Below, one piece after another: positions 20,774 through 30,711 of a stretch of DNA of 64,000 nt. Origin of the DNA: Flectonema sp. DT1601. Its lineage: Eukaryota > Euglenozoa > Diplonemea > Diplonemida > Diplonemidae. The position numbers and the translations under genes are program-made. Numbering within the stretch: the stretch's first letter is position 1; each line of letters starts with the position of its first letter. The stretch covers positions 620,001 through 684,000 of the forward strand of contig OZ025789.1 in the NCBI GenBank assembly GCA_964019425.1. The letters are read 5' to 3'. The notes below the pieces were generated by a model. That model was not told the DNA's origin, ran no database searches, and worked only from the letters and a program-made list of their open reading frames with translations.

Positions 20774-21817
20774 ATGGATCCAGATAACTTCATCAAAGCC
20801 GTTGATCAAGATTTGTTATGTCCAATTTGTTTTCAAGTTGTACTTCGACCGTTTTCTTGTAGAGAAGGTCATATCTTCTGTGAGAGTTGTATCTTGAAGG
20901 CTTTAAAAGAAAGGAAGGAATGTCCAATAGATAGAAGCCTACTTGAAAAAGAAGAACTTACAAGGGTTTTATCTGTTGAGAAGCTCATTGGAAAAATGAA
21001 GATGCGCTGCCTTAACAATGATGGAAATGACACACCTCAACAACAATGGATTAAGAAACTTAAAGTATGCAAGAAATCAGGTGCAAAGCGTTTGATATGG
21101 AAGAAAACTAAAATGACGGAAAAAGCTCAAAAAAGATGTGATTGGTCTGGGACTGTAAATGAACTGCAAGCTCACGAGGAAAGCTGTCCATTGAAAATGA
21201 TACCATGCCCGTACTCTGTACATGGATGTTTGGTAGACAACATGCAACGACAATATCTGGACCGTCATCTTCGCATGTCAGCTGTGCAACACGCGGCTTA
21301 TGCAGCTTCTCATTCAAGTGATGTTTTAAAACAGATTGCGAAGCTTCAAGTGGAAACGGTAGAACTTCGAAGGGTAGTCAGCGACTTTCAGTCAACTCAC
21401 TCAATCATGGCGCCTTCTGTTTGTTGGAAGATAGAATCTTCAACTTTGTCATGTAACAAAACAAAAATATTTGAAAGTAAAACTTTTGAAATTGGACACA
21501 CGTCATGTTCTTACGAGTTGTCTCTCCAATTAAGACAAGAAAATGGACAAATATCCGTCGGCATCATGTGCGACGAAGCATCGGAATATGGTCACTACCC
21601 CGTTAGTCTTGTTGGATCAAAAATTACAATTTGCGGTGCTCGTGATGACGTCGAAGATTATGTTGTAGAACTGGATGAAGACTTCTCCTGCGAATCCGGC
21701 TTCACTACTGAAGTTGAAGTTATGACTATGACAAAATTTGCAAATGACTTCATTTCTTTAGGATCTTCTACGTTGAGAGCTGCATTTTGCGTGGAAGCTA
21801 AAAGTATTGAAATTTAG
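20774..21817 (+). CDS. RING-finger / TRAF-type zinc-finger protein (probable E3 ubiquitin ligase)
   Basis: 347 residues in the order RING (Cys16 to about Cys50: CPICFQVVLRPFSC..GHIFCESC..CPID), TRAF-type zinc fingers (about 115-170: CDWSGTVNELQAHEESCPL, then CPYSVHGC), a short coiled coil (about 180-210) and a beta-rich C-terminal domain (about 213-347) in the position of a MATH/TRAF-C domain. RING-TRAF proteins act as E3 ligases or signalling scaffolds that trimerise through the coiled coil. The C-terminal domain is too diverged to call by eye. No intron; acceptor-like TTCACACAG lies 22 nt before the ATG. Confidence 0.83.
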   Translation: MDPDNFIKAVDQDLLCPICFQVVLRPFSCREGHIFCESCILKALKERKECPIDRSLLEKEELTRVLSVEKLIGKMKMRCLNNDGNDTPQQQWIKKLKVCKKSGAKRLIWKKTKMTEKAQKRCDWSGTVNELQAHEESCPLKMIPCPYSVHGCLVDNMQRQYLDRHLRMSAVQHAAYAASHSSDVLKQIAKLQVETVELRRVVSDFQSTHSIMAPSVCWKIESSTLSCNKTKIFESKTFEIGHTSCSYELSLQLRQENGQISVGIMCDEASEYGHYPVSLVGSKITICGARDDVEDYVVELDEDFSCESGFTTEVEVMTMTKFANDFISLGSSTLRAAFCVEAKSIEI

Positions 21818-22330
21818 GTCGTCAAAAAAAGTCAGTTTTTTTTTTTTGTAAATTAGTTCTTGTTGTATTATTCCTACTAATCGTTTCATTATGAAAACGA
21901 TATTTATACACCAGATCTTTCAATTCGATGTATCAAGTTTTCGCAGTTTTTTTTTTTTTTTTTTTAAATATATTTCCAAAACCTCTACCACCATTTTATG
22001 AGGAAGGTTATGCTTCACTAAATAAGACCTACCTTACTGTTTTTTTTTTTTTTTTAAAAAAACAACGAATGGGAGTCCTGTTTAGCCGCGCATGAAAAGT
22101 ACTCCTCACAATCCCCTGGGATTAGGTTCTTCCTTCTGCAGCAGTATTGTGGACCCTCAGAAGAGTCACCCGGTACTCTTTGAGTGTCTACCTAACAGAT
22201 ACTCGGTGGTCTGACGGACTTGCTAACTAACTAACAATTCCTACGCTTTTTTGATTGACTGATAATTATTAGTACTAACTAACAATTCATTAATTCAGTT
22301 TTTCTTTTTTTTCCCCCCCCTTTCTTTTTT

Positions 22331-22380
22331 TATATTTTAATTTCGTGCACACTTTTTTATAATAAACTCATATTCTAACT
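22331..22380 (+). repeat. Penelope-like 3' tail fragment
   Basis: TATATTTTAATTTCGTGCAC, then a T-run, then ATAATAAACTCATATTCTAACT matches the last 50 bp of the terminal repeats at 51830-51881 and 56922-56971 almost completely. Confidence 0.65.
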
Positions 22381-22394
22381 AACAATTCATTTCC

Positions 22395-22475
22395 CTTTGC
22401 TTTCTTCGCTGAAGAGGGCTGTAAGGGGGAATGGTCCGAAGAAAAAGATTGTTTTTAATCTTAGCCCGAAACCAA
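22395..22475. repeat. Dispersed repeat C, copy 2
   Basis: CTTTGCTTTCTTCGCTGAAG, GGGCTG, GAATGGTCCGAAGAAAAAG and CCCGAAACC occur in the same order as in 12485-12600. It lies directly after a Penelope-like tail (ending 22380). Confidence 0.5.
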
Positions 22476-23035
22476 CTTGTTCGTGTTGTCTTACGAAATT
22501 TTGCCTTTTTTTTTTTTTTTTTGATTGACTGATAACAACTCATTAAATTAATTTTTTTTTCTTTTTTTTTTTCTCCCTTTTCCTCACTTGAAATGATTTT
22601 GTTGTCGTTATTCATAAGTATTGATGTCACAAAAAAAGTATGAAAGTTAAACAACCTTTCGTGCAATTTACACATTTCTATCGCCAAAAAAAATCTTGGG
22701 TCTGTCTAAAAAAACTGATAAATCAGTAACATTAGATTTCCTCGCTTACGCTAAAAAAGTGATCCTCTCAGGGATTAGGTTCGACATAAAGTCGTAGTAT
22801 TGGGGACTCACGGGTGGTTAACCGTTCCACCCTGTTGTGTCTATCTAACCAGTACTCGATGGTATGTCGGGCTAGCTAACTAACTAAAATGATACTAACT
22901 AAAACGACAAACTGAACACTTAATATTCTTAATAGATTTGTTTACTATCATTTGTACCATCTTATTATAGTGTCGAAGTATTGGGACATCCTCATGTGTC
23001 TATGTCAGTACATCGGACCCGCTAGCTAACTTATT

Positions 23036-23077
23036 TTTAGTGCACTTGTTTTTTTTATAATAAATTCATATTCTAAC
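23036..23077 (+). repeat. Penelope-like 3' tail fragment
   Basis: TTTAGTGCACTTG, a T-run, then ATAATAAATTCATATTCTAACTT repeats the end of the 229-bp terminal repeat with a few changes. Confidence 0.6.
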
Positions 23078-23226
23078 TTATTTTGATGTATATATTGCTT
23101 GTTTGGCGGTTACCCTAATCTTTCATTTCTTTCACTATAGGTTGATTTTTTTTTTCATTGTTTTTGGAAAGGTGATTTATTTTTAAATAGAATTTTTTAT
23201 CAGGGGTAACAAAAAAAAAAAACAAA

Positions 23227-24652
23227 ATGTTAGTGAATTTTATAACGAGGGGAGCTCGCGGGGTATCCCCGCGCGCGATGAAGCAACTTCGCACCTACGC
23301 AACACTAGAGGAACAGATCGCACAGGGATACCAAGACACGAAGGGTTCAATGGCTGGTCAGAGTACTTTTCATGTATCACTTCAATTCTCTATTGATAAT
23401 CAGAAGCCTGGGTCATTATTTGATGCCCTATTACCTTTTAAGGAAGCGGGAATTAATTTGAGTTCCTTGGCAACGAGGAAGGCTCCTGCTGATGCTCAAG
23501 CGATCACAGTATTCGCTGATATCAATGGAGACGTCAAGGATCCTAAGATTGAAAAGGCGATTGAGGAACTTCGCAGGCAGACAATTTACTGTCAGTTGGT
23601 GAGTTCTGGTGAAATCCCTTGGTTTCCAACATCAATTGAGGGACTTGATGACTTAAACCACTCTACTCTTGCAGGAGGATCGGATTTAGCATCTGACCAT
23701 CCTGGGTTCAATGATGAAGAATACAAGACTCGTCGTAATAAAATCGCATCAATACAATACAAACACGGACAGAAGATTCCAAATGTCAGCTACTCAAAAG
23801 ATGAAGTTAAGACATGGGGTCTTGTTTGGGATAAACTAATGGAATTATACCCAACACATGCTTGTAAGGAATATTTATATAATTTCTCACTCATGGTTGA
23901 AAATTGTGGATACCGACCAGATGCTATCCCTCAGTTAGAAAAAATCTCACAGTACCTCAAGTACAGAACTGGGTTCTCAATTCGACCAGTCACTGGATTG
24001 TTATCACCACGTGACTTTCTTAATGCTTTAGCATTCAGAGTGTTTCACTCTACACAGTATGTTGTGTTACTTTATTACTTTATAAAACTTAAATATTTGT
24101 TATCAATATAACTACAGGTACATCCGACACCCGAGTCTTCCATTCTACACACCAGAACCAGATGTTATCCACGAGTTGATGGGACACTGTGTGTTGTTTG
24201 CTGATAAAGACTTTGCTGATTTCACTCAAAGTATTGGTCTCGCTTCTTTAGGAGCATCGGATGAGACGATCGCTAAACTTGCTTCGTGTTATTGGTTTAG
24301 TGTTGAATTTGGTCTTTGTAAACAAGAAGGTCAATTAAAAGCTTATGGAGCAGGTATATTAGGATCATTTGGTGAATTGGAATACGCTATCAAAGGAACA
24401 GGTGAGGGTGTTGAAGAAGGACCAAAATACCTCGACTGGGATCCTAATGTAGCTGGGGTGACACCATACCCAATTACTACTTTTCAACCGCAATACTTTG
24501 TGGCTGAAAACTTCTCAGATGCTACCTGTAAGATGCAGAAATACGCTCAGTCGTTCGGAAGACCATTTAATCTTGAATACAACCCTTACACATCTTCAGT
24601 TAAGAAACTAACTAAGAACAGCGAGGAATACCTCAGCGGTAGAGAAAGCTAG
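23227..24652 (+). CDS. PAH: Phenylalanine-4-hydroxylase (aromatic amino acid hydroxylase), possible mitochondrial leader
   Basis: Model: 23227-24056 joined to 24118-24652, 454 residues (human PAH 452). The 61-nt intron (GTATGT..CTACAG) splits the Gln codon of FHSTQYIRH. The enzyme converts phenylalanine to tyrosine with tetrahydrobiopterin, O2 and iron. An ACT-like regulatory domain spans about 45-125 (FSIDNQKPGSLFDALLPF), followed by the catalytic domain and a short C-terminal helix. Iron ligands are His295, His300 (PEPDVIHELMGH) and Glu340 (YWFSVEFG), each ten residues after the human positions. The first about 26 residues are rich in Arg and hydrophobics and end RTYA, like a mitochondrial presequence; PAH is normally cytosolic, so this is unusual. 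Acceptor-like ATCAG lies 23 nt before the ATG. Confidence 0.92.
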
Positions 24653-25690
24653 GTCTGGAATGAAATTCCTTGTTTTCTCAAAAAATGTGAAGCAGACATA
24701 TTTTTGTCATTTTTTGAAATTTTTTTTCAAGAAAAAATTCTCCTTTTTTTTTTTTTTTTTTTTATCGTAAAAATCCCGCCGAAAAAAAAAAAAATGGCAA
24801 AACAAACCAAACCTGTTATTTTATTATTCCTCGTAATTCGTTAAAATAAATGTTATAAATCAAAACACTACTTTTAATTCGTTTTGAGTTTTCCCAACGG
24901 CTCAAACAGAATTCTATTTGTGTGTGTAGCATCACTGTCTTACTTTTACTTTGAGTGTAGTAACTGACTCACGCGTTATCATTTGTGTAAGTCGTATGTA
25001 TAGCTTAGCAAGTATTCATTTGGTTTCTTATCGAATGATGCTTTTCCACGTTTCGCAGTATCGAAGCTGTGTTAGTCGTGATTTCTTTTGAAAACTATTT
25101 TTTTTTCTGGTTTGTGATCCGATATAAAGGAGGGAGAGAGAGAGGAACAAAATAAACCTAAATTAAAATAAACATGTTGTGCTTCATTTTTCCAAAAAAA
25201 AAAAAAAAAAAAAAAATTATGAAAAATTCTCTTTCCTTCTACAGTAGCTTTTCTTTTTTCTATTTTTTTTTGTGGGTGTTTTTTTTTCTTTTTTCTTAAC
25301 CCAATGAGAGGTTCAAAAAGCGTAAAGACAACGACCAAAAACGTGCAAGACATCCAAGACAGTAGTCACAAGTACATTACTTGTGATGCCTTACAAATTA
25401 AAACGGTAACTCAGAAGAACACAGTTATCCGATTAAAAAAAAAAAAAAAACAAATATAAAAAAAAAAACGTTTTGCCTTTTTTTTCTTTAAGTCTCCTCT
25501 CTACTTACGCGTTGTCACAAAATAAAGACTTGAGGGGAAAAAAAAAAAAAAAAAAAAGCAACTTCTGATTATCCACATCTATGAAAATGGTGTGAGTAGC
25601 AGCAGTGTTTCTTTATCAGAATGAGTAGTGTTAATGTTATTATTGTTTTCACTCACAAACAGGTGTTTTATCTTAACAAGATAGAGCCTA

Positions 25691-25862
25691 CAATAAACTC
25701 ATATTCTAACTAAATAAGAACTTACTGATGAAGGCCTAAGAGTATAAGATTAAGGCTCCTGAAACTACGTATTCCACAAGTGTATTATGGAACAGCAGAA
25801 CAATTGTGTTTTTTTATAATTTTTCTTTTTTTTATATTTTCATTTAGCGTACTTTTTTATTC
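25691..25862 (+). repeat. Solo Penelope-like terminal repeat with tail-to-head join
   Basis: AATAAACTCATATTCTAACT (25692-25711, the usual 3' end) is followed directly by TAAGAACTTACTGATGAAGG, which lies inside the repeat. It then continues to GTACTTTTTTAT at 25862, in the order of 51716-51870. This tail-to-head order suggests the remnant of a tandem insertion. It sits directly upstream of VPS4 and may supply part of its upstream region. Confidence 0.7.
25725..25771 (+). ncRNA. Hammerhead-ribozyme-like core (degenerate copy)
   Basis: CTGATGA at 25725-25731, then AGGCCT, a loop, AGGCTCCT, GAAAC and TACGTA. Compared with the copy at 51725-51779 the second arm of stem II carries two extra bases, so the stem is disturbed. 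The core, the two-base-pair stem III and the UA cleavage position are kept. Probably inactive. Confidence 0.4.
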
Positions 25863-25922
25863 AAGACTGAGTCTACTTCACGTTCATCTACCAAATTACT
25901 TCATAGGTTCGACCAACAAAAA

Positions 25923-27305
25923 ATGGCGTACGTCGACTTCACTGGTAAAGCCTTGGAGATGGCGAAGAAGGCTCGTGAACACGACGAGCGTAAAGAATAC
26001 GATGAAGCATACACCTGTTATATCAACGCTATTGAAGGATTCGTCACTGCGGTAAAACACGAAAAAGAAGCAAAGAAAAAAGATATATTAAATGCTAAGG
26101 CAAATCAACTCCTAGACAGAGCAACAGCAGTAAAACAATTTCTAGACCGAGCAAAGGACCAAGGAGGAAGTGGTAGTGGTGGAAGCGCACAGGCACAAAA
26201 AGGTCAACAAAAGAAAGATGACGAAGAAAATGAAAAAATGAAAAGTCAAGTAGACGGTGCAATTGTAGCAGAAAAACCTAACGTTGCTTGGGATGATGTT
26301 GCCGGTTTGGAAGGTGCGAAGGAAGCACTCCGTGAAGCAGTGATCCTACCAATAAGATTTCCTCAATTATTTACTGGTAAAAGAAAACCATGGAGAGGTA
26401 TTCTTATGTACGGACCACCTGGTACTGGTAAGTCATACCTTGCCAAGGCTGTTGCGACAGAATCTGACAGCACTTTCTTCAGCATCTCCTCTGCCGATAT
26501 TATGTCCAAGTGGGTCGGAGAATCTGAAAAACTTGTACGTTCCTTCTTTCAAAGAGCCAGAGAGTGTAAACCAGCTATTATTTTTATCGATGAGATTGAC
26601 TCTTTGTGTGGAGCTCGTGGAGCTGGTGACAATGAAAGCAGTCAACGTGTAAAAACTGAATTCCTTGTTCAAATGCAGGGAGTTGGTAACGATGACAGCG
26701 GCATCTTAGTACTCGCAGCTACTAACTTGCCATGGCAACTTGATAGCGCTATCAGACGTCGTTTTGAGAGAAGAATTGAAATTCCACTTCCGGACGTAGC
26801 AGCGAGAGCTCAGATGTTCAAGATTCACTTGGGAACCACTCCAAACACACTCGCAGATGAAGACTTCGATCTGCTTGCGATAAAATCAGAGATGTACAGT
26901 GGATCTGATATTAATGTTTTAGTCAGGAGTGCTATCATGGAGCCTCTTAGGACACTTCAGGTTGCTATGCACTTCAAAAACTGTAGTGGTCCTGACCCAG
27001 ACAATCCAGAGGTAACTATTCATAATTTATTAACTCCATGTGGACCAGGTGATCCAGGTGCTAAGGAAATGACTTTATTAAAGGTACCAGACCCTAAGAT
27101 GGTTGTCCCACCTCCAATCACAATGGACGACTTCACTCGCGCATTCAGAAACGCACGTCCTTCTGTTTGTAAAGAAGACATCGAAGAACACAAGAAGGTA
27201 TTATTTATTTTTTTTATCATTTGTTGTCTTATTTAGAATTAAAAAAATTTTCTAAAAAAAAAAAAAAAAAAACAGTTTACTCTCGACTTTGGTCAGGAAG
27301 GATAG
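25923..27305 (+). CDS. VPS4: VPS4 AAA-ATPase (ESCRT-III disassembly)
   Basis: Model: 25923-27197 joined to 27276-27305, 434 residues, matching the family length of about 435-445. VPS4 removes and recycles ESCRT-III filaments in multivesicular-body sorting, cytokinesis and membrane repair. Order: MIT domain (about 3-76), Gly/Ser linker (81-105), AAA domain with Walker A GPPGTGKS (164-171) and Walker B IIFIDEID (219-226), arginine-finger region AIRRRFERRIEI, beta domain (about 355-385) and the C-terminal helix. The 78-nt intron ends in A-run then ACAG, and the last exon encodes only FTLDFGQEG, matching the FGQEG end of human VPS4. Acceptor-like TTCATAG lies 16 nt before the ATG. Confidence 0.96.
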
Positions 27306-27521
27306 GTCGGAAAAAGGAAACAAAAATTGTAATCCTGCCTGTTGGTCGTTTGTTTGCTTCTTCTTGGCCGTGAGTGTTGTACCGTCGACGTCTTAACCAT
27401 TTCTGTGATACTTTGCGCTGTTTTTCTCTTACTGCTTGAAAGCTGGTGGCACCCTGCGCTTTATCTTGCGTGGAGTTCTGTTCCCAAATAATACTTTACA
27501 AAAGAAGAGGAGTGTGAATGG

Positions 27522-27552
<31 letters not shown>

Positions 27553-27960
27553 CAGTGAGAGAAAAAAGAAACGAATAAAAAGAAAACAAAAATAAAAAAA
27601 GGATTAGCGCTTCCCCCTTTTGCCTTTCAAACTGCTGTCTTTAACTTCGTAGAATATTTGCATACAGGAATTGGCTTTTCTTGCTAACTACTATTTTTTT
27701 CCGCCTGCAAATATTTTCTTCCCTCCGTTCTTGCCCCCTCAATTCTGCTTCATTCAATTTCTTTCTTTTTTTTTTTTTATTATTTGGGGGAGGTTTTGAT
27801 ATATTATATTTGTTAATCTTTTGATACTATTCGCAGATACAATGAGAAAGGATTCCCCCCCCTTCGATTACTTCTTCTCGGTACACCAGACATGCTGACA
27901 AAGGAGGAGTCAACTGATGATAATTACCCATTCATTATTAACGGTTGTTATTTATTTTTA
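27306..27960. other. Spacer, possibly with a short upstream exon or uORF
   Basis: The T- and A-rich stretch includes an A-run at 27522-27549. TTCGCAG at 27831-27837 is acceptor-like and is followed by ATG 27842, which opens a frame of only 18 codons (MRKDSPPFDYFFSVHQTC). This may be a uORF or a missed first exon of the phosphodiesterase gene; I cannot decide. Confidence 0.4.
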
Positions 27961-27977
27961 TAACTAGCGGGGGGAAG

Positions 27978-30203
27978 ATGGTTGTGTGGGCTTCCAAAGA
28001 GGTTAATGGAACTCCAATTGTACTTTGTGTTCAGTGTGGAGCTGATGACACAGAACCAGAATCTGAAGGAGTTATGAGAGAAGAATACTGCGACGTTCCA
28101 ATGACTGTTTGGGTAACTGATTTTGAAAGCTGCTGGTCAGCAGAGTACCTACCTGAATGTTTAATGGATTCAAGTGATGCAGTGCTAGAAGGTCCTCTAC
28201 CATACAGTTGGTATCATTTTCAAAAAGTCTTCCTACGATCATTCCAACCACGAAACATCAACTGCACGTATCCAACTCCAAAAAACCCAACTCCTGGTTG
28301 CACTGTTTCCGTTGAACTGACATTCGACGGGATAACACCAACTCTGTGGAAACCTACTCTTCGACCAGTTCCTACCTCTTGTATTAAAACACTTAATTTA
28401 TTATTAGTTCATTGTTATTTGTTGATGTCTAGAAAAGTTTCAGATAATCAAAATGGTAACAGCAACACAATAAACTCAAGTGATGAGAATGATGTTATCT
28501 CTTCGAGGGGTTCTACTCCAGAAAATGAGGACCAAGTTCACCCTCCAGAGAATGCATCTCCACATCACAAGTTTAGAAGGAAGAGAGACAGAGCAGCAGC
28601 AGCATGGCAACATGATCGTCCATCGTCACCGTCACCAGAGAAGCCAGGACGGTTTATAAGGCATCAGTTAGTGCAGCAGTCACAACCCAAAGCTATTCGT
28701 CAGCAGAGAGTTCCAAAAATCCAGGCTGTTGGTAAAGTTGTATTGCCAAGTCCAAGAAAGGGAAGTCAAAATAAAAGTTTACTTCCGCTTGTAAGAAAGA
28801 AACCATGGACGTCAGCTTCTGAAGATGATGATAATAGCCATCCAGTGATCTCACCTCCACCTACACCTCCTAAAAGACCTCTTAGAATTCAAGGAAGATC
28901 AGGTCCTAGACAGCGATCAAAGAGAGAATCGTTAACAGTTCAATTGTCTGTTTTCACTGGTAAGAATCCAATTCAGCAACCACTTACTCCGATGTGGGAA
29001 CCACAGCAGCCTTTGACACCTCAAGGACCAGGTGCGAGGTCACCAAATACGTCATTTCAATTTAATCAACAGCAAGCTAATAACTTAATATCAACAACAA
29101 ACCCAACGACGTGTAATATATTAGACTTAGTCACTGATCTGTTTCCAGATTATCCTATCGCTGCAAGGTTAGGTCTGGCTCGATTTGATACGTGGGATTT
29201 TGACTCGATTGGTCTACTCCAAGACTTAGACAAACCTTTATTCGCTGTCGGTTATTTAGCTTTTCATAGATTCGGATTAGTAAGTGCATTTAATCTAGAT
29301 ACTTCGAAGATAAGAAACTTTCTTACAAGAGTTGAAGATCAATACAGCGCCAACCCTTATCATAATAGCAGTCACGCAGCTGATGTAACTCAAGCATTAT
29401 TTATGCTCATTAACATAATGGCTAATGAAGTCACTTACTTTAACATTAGACCAATTGATATGTTAGCAGCGTTAATCGCCGCAGTTGGTCATGACGTTGG
29501 TCATCCTGGATGGAACAACTACCTCGAACAGGCGATGAAAACAGAAAGATCAATGGTGTATAATGATCTTAGTATTTTAGAAAATTATCATTCTTCAACT
29601 CTGTTTCGGACATTGGAAGAGACGGAGTGTAATTTTTTATGTGACCTTCCATCTCCAAAACTAACATATTTAAGAAGTACAGCGGTATCGATGATTCTAG
29701 CTACTGACATGGCGCAAAGTAGTAAATTTGTGTATCAGGCAAAGGCTCTGTTGAGGAGTTGTGAAACAGAAAATCCTCCATCTGAAGACGAGATGCGAAA
29801 GATCTCAATGATTCTCGCTCTTAAGTGTGCAGATGTTAGTAACCCGGCTCGACCAACAGATATTGCAACCCAGTGGGCTGACTGTATCATGGATGAATTC
29901 TTAGGGCAGGGTGATAAAGAAAAGCTTCTTGGTATTCCTATAACTAAATACATGGACAGGTCTGAGCATAATGATGAAATGATGAAGAAGTGTCAAATTG
30001 GGTTCATAACTTTTGTAGTCGAACCTCTCTTTCAAGTTATGTCTAACGTCATGTCAGTTGGAAAGGAAAGCAGCAGCGCATTAGAAGAAGTATTTCAGTC
30101 ATTAAAATCTAATCAGGCTTACTGGGAAGGTGATGAACAGAATCCAGAAAATGACAGCGTCAAGAAATGGAGAGTGTCACTACCAGCACCTTTAAAGGCT
30201 TAA
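27978..30203 (+). CDS. Class I cyclic-nucleotide phosphodiesterase with an extra N-terminal domain
   Basis: 741 residues from ATG 27978, ten nt after an acceptor-like CTAG. The C-terminal 330 residues form a PDEase_I catalytic domain that hydrolyses cAMP and/or cGMP. Metal-site motifs are HNSSHAADV (His462, His467), GHDVGHPGWNN (His505, Asp506) and CADVSNPAR (Asp619), followed by the usual FVVEPLFQVM helix. Residues 150-370 are disordered and rich in Pro, Ser and Gln. Residues 1-130 form a separate beta-rich region not expected in PDEs. The text between them (about 136-150) is AT-rich with a good second ATG at 28425, so the PDE might start there and the first domain belong to another product in the same frame. 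Nucleotide specificity is not predictable by eye. Confidence 0.88.
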   Translation: MVVWASKEVNGTPIVLCVQCGADDTEPESEGVMREEYCDVPMTVWVTDFESCWSAEYLPECLMDSSDAVLEGPLPYSWYHFQKVFLRSFQPRNINCTYPTPKNPTPGCTVSVELTFDGITPTLWKPTLRPVPTSCIKTLNLLLVHCYLLMSRKVSDNQNGNSNTINSSDENDVISSRGSTPENEDQVHPPENASPHHKFRRKRDRAAAAWQHDRPSSPSPEKPGRFIRHQLVQQSQPKAIRQQRVPKIQAVGKVVLPSPRKGSQNKSLLPLVRKKPWTSASEDDDNSHPVISPPPTPPKRPLRIQGRSGPRQRSKRESLTVQLSVFTGKNPIQQPLTPMWEPQQPLTPQGPGARSPNTSFQFNQQQANNLISTTNPTTCNILDLVTDLFPDYPIAARLGLARFDTWDFDSIGLLQDLDKPLFAVGYLAFHRFGLVSAFNLDTSKIRNFLTRVEDQYSANPYHNSSHAADVTQALFMLINIMANEVTYFNIRPIDMLAALIAAVGHDVGHPGWNNYLEQAMKTERSMVYNDLSILENYHSSTLFRTLEETECNFLCDLPSPKLTYLRSTAVSMILATDMAQSSKFVYQAKALLRSCETENPPSEDEMRKISMILALKCADVSNPARPTDIATQWADCIMDEFLGQGDKEKLLGIPITKYMDRSEHNDEMMKKCQIGFITFVVEPLFQVMSNVMSVGKESSSALEEVFQSLKSNQAYWEGDEQNPENDSVKKWRVSLPAPLKA

Positions 30204-30675
30204 GGGGTAGACTCCAAAACATGTGCTGTGAAAAAGAATAAAAAAAAATCAGATAATCATTAGATTTTTTAATTAAGTGGAATAAAAAAATTTAAGAAAA
30301 AAAAAAAAAGAAACACCCCATCCCACTACCATCCCCTAACCCTCTATGTTCGCTGCGTCATTTCTGTTATTTGGTTCTTTATTGTTAGTGATTGTGCTTG
30401 TTAGTTTTTTTCTACCCTCATTTCTCTTTTTATAATTGTTTTCACATACATTTAGTTAAATATTTCCTTATATCTCACTACGATTATATTCCCCTATGGT
30501 TGCTCGGTAAAAGACATAAATCATTGACAGTAAAAAGAGCTCCAAAGTGCAAGACCAAAAGAAAAAAAAAAAAAAAAAAAAATCCGATCAAAGACCGACT
30601 TAATAATTGTGCGAACCGAAAAAAAAAAAAAAAAAAAAACACACTTTTTTTCTTTTTTTTTTTTTTTGATTGGTG

Positions 30676-30711
<36 letters not shown>

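Larger units (their letters stand above)
22085..23040. repeat. Three diverged units of a roughly 130-bp dispersed repeat (D)
   Basis: Units near 22085-22260, 22755-22885 and 22970-23040 share GGGATTAGGTTC, AGTATTG with a following GGAC, GTGTCTA, AGTACTCG or related text, and end GCTAACTAACT. The third unit is shorter. The units sit next to Penelope-like tails, so they may belong to decayed elements of the same or a related family. Confidence 0.45.
21818..23201. other. Repeat-rich spacer
   Basis: No gene is visible. It holds three diverged units of one repeat (22085-22260, 22755-22885, 22970-23040), two Penelope-like tail fragments (22331-22380, 23036-23077), repeat C copy 2 (22395-22475) and T runs. 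It ends in TTTTTTATCAG (23193-23203), acceptor-like. Confidence 0.5.
24653..25904. other. AT-rich spacer with a Penelope-like relic
   Basis: No gene is visible. A/T runs occur at 24743-24763, 25194-25216, 25435-25450 and 25539-25557. A partly conserved terminal-repeat copy occupies 25691-25862 and is listed separately. It ends in TTCATAG (25900-25906), the VPS4 acceptor-like site. Confidence 0.5.

Noticed and set aside
27842-27898. 18-codon frame as an independent gene
   Set aside because: Too short to support; kept only as a possible uORF or missed exon of the PDE gene.
28392-28443. Possible 52-nt intron (GTATTA..TCTAG) in the PDE N-terminal region
   Set aside because: Splicing it would create a stop at once, so it does not improve the model; the odd AT-rich patch is reported instead.
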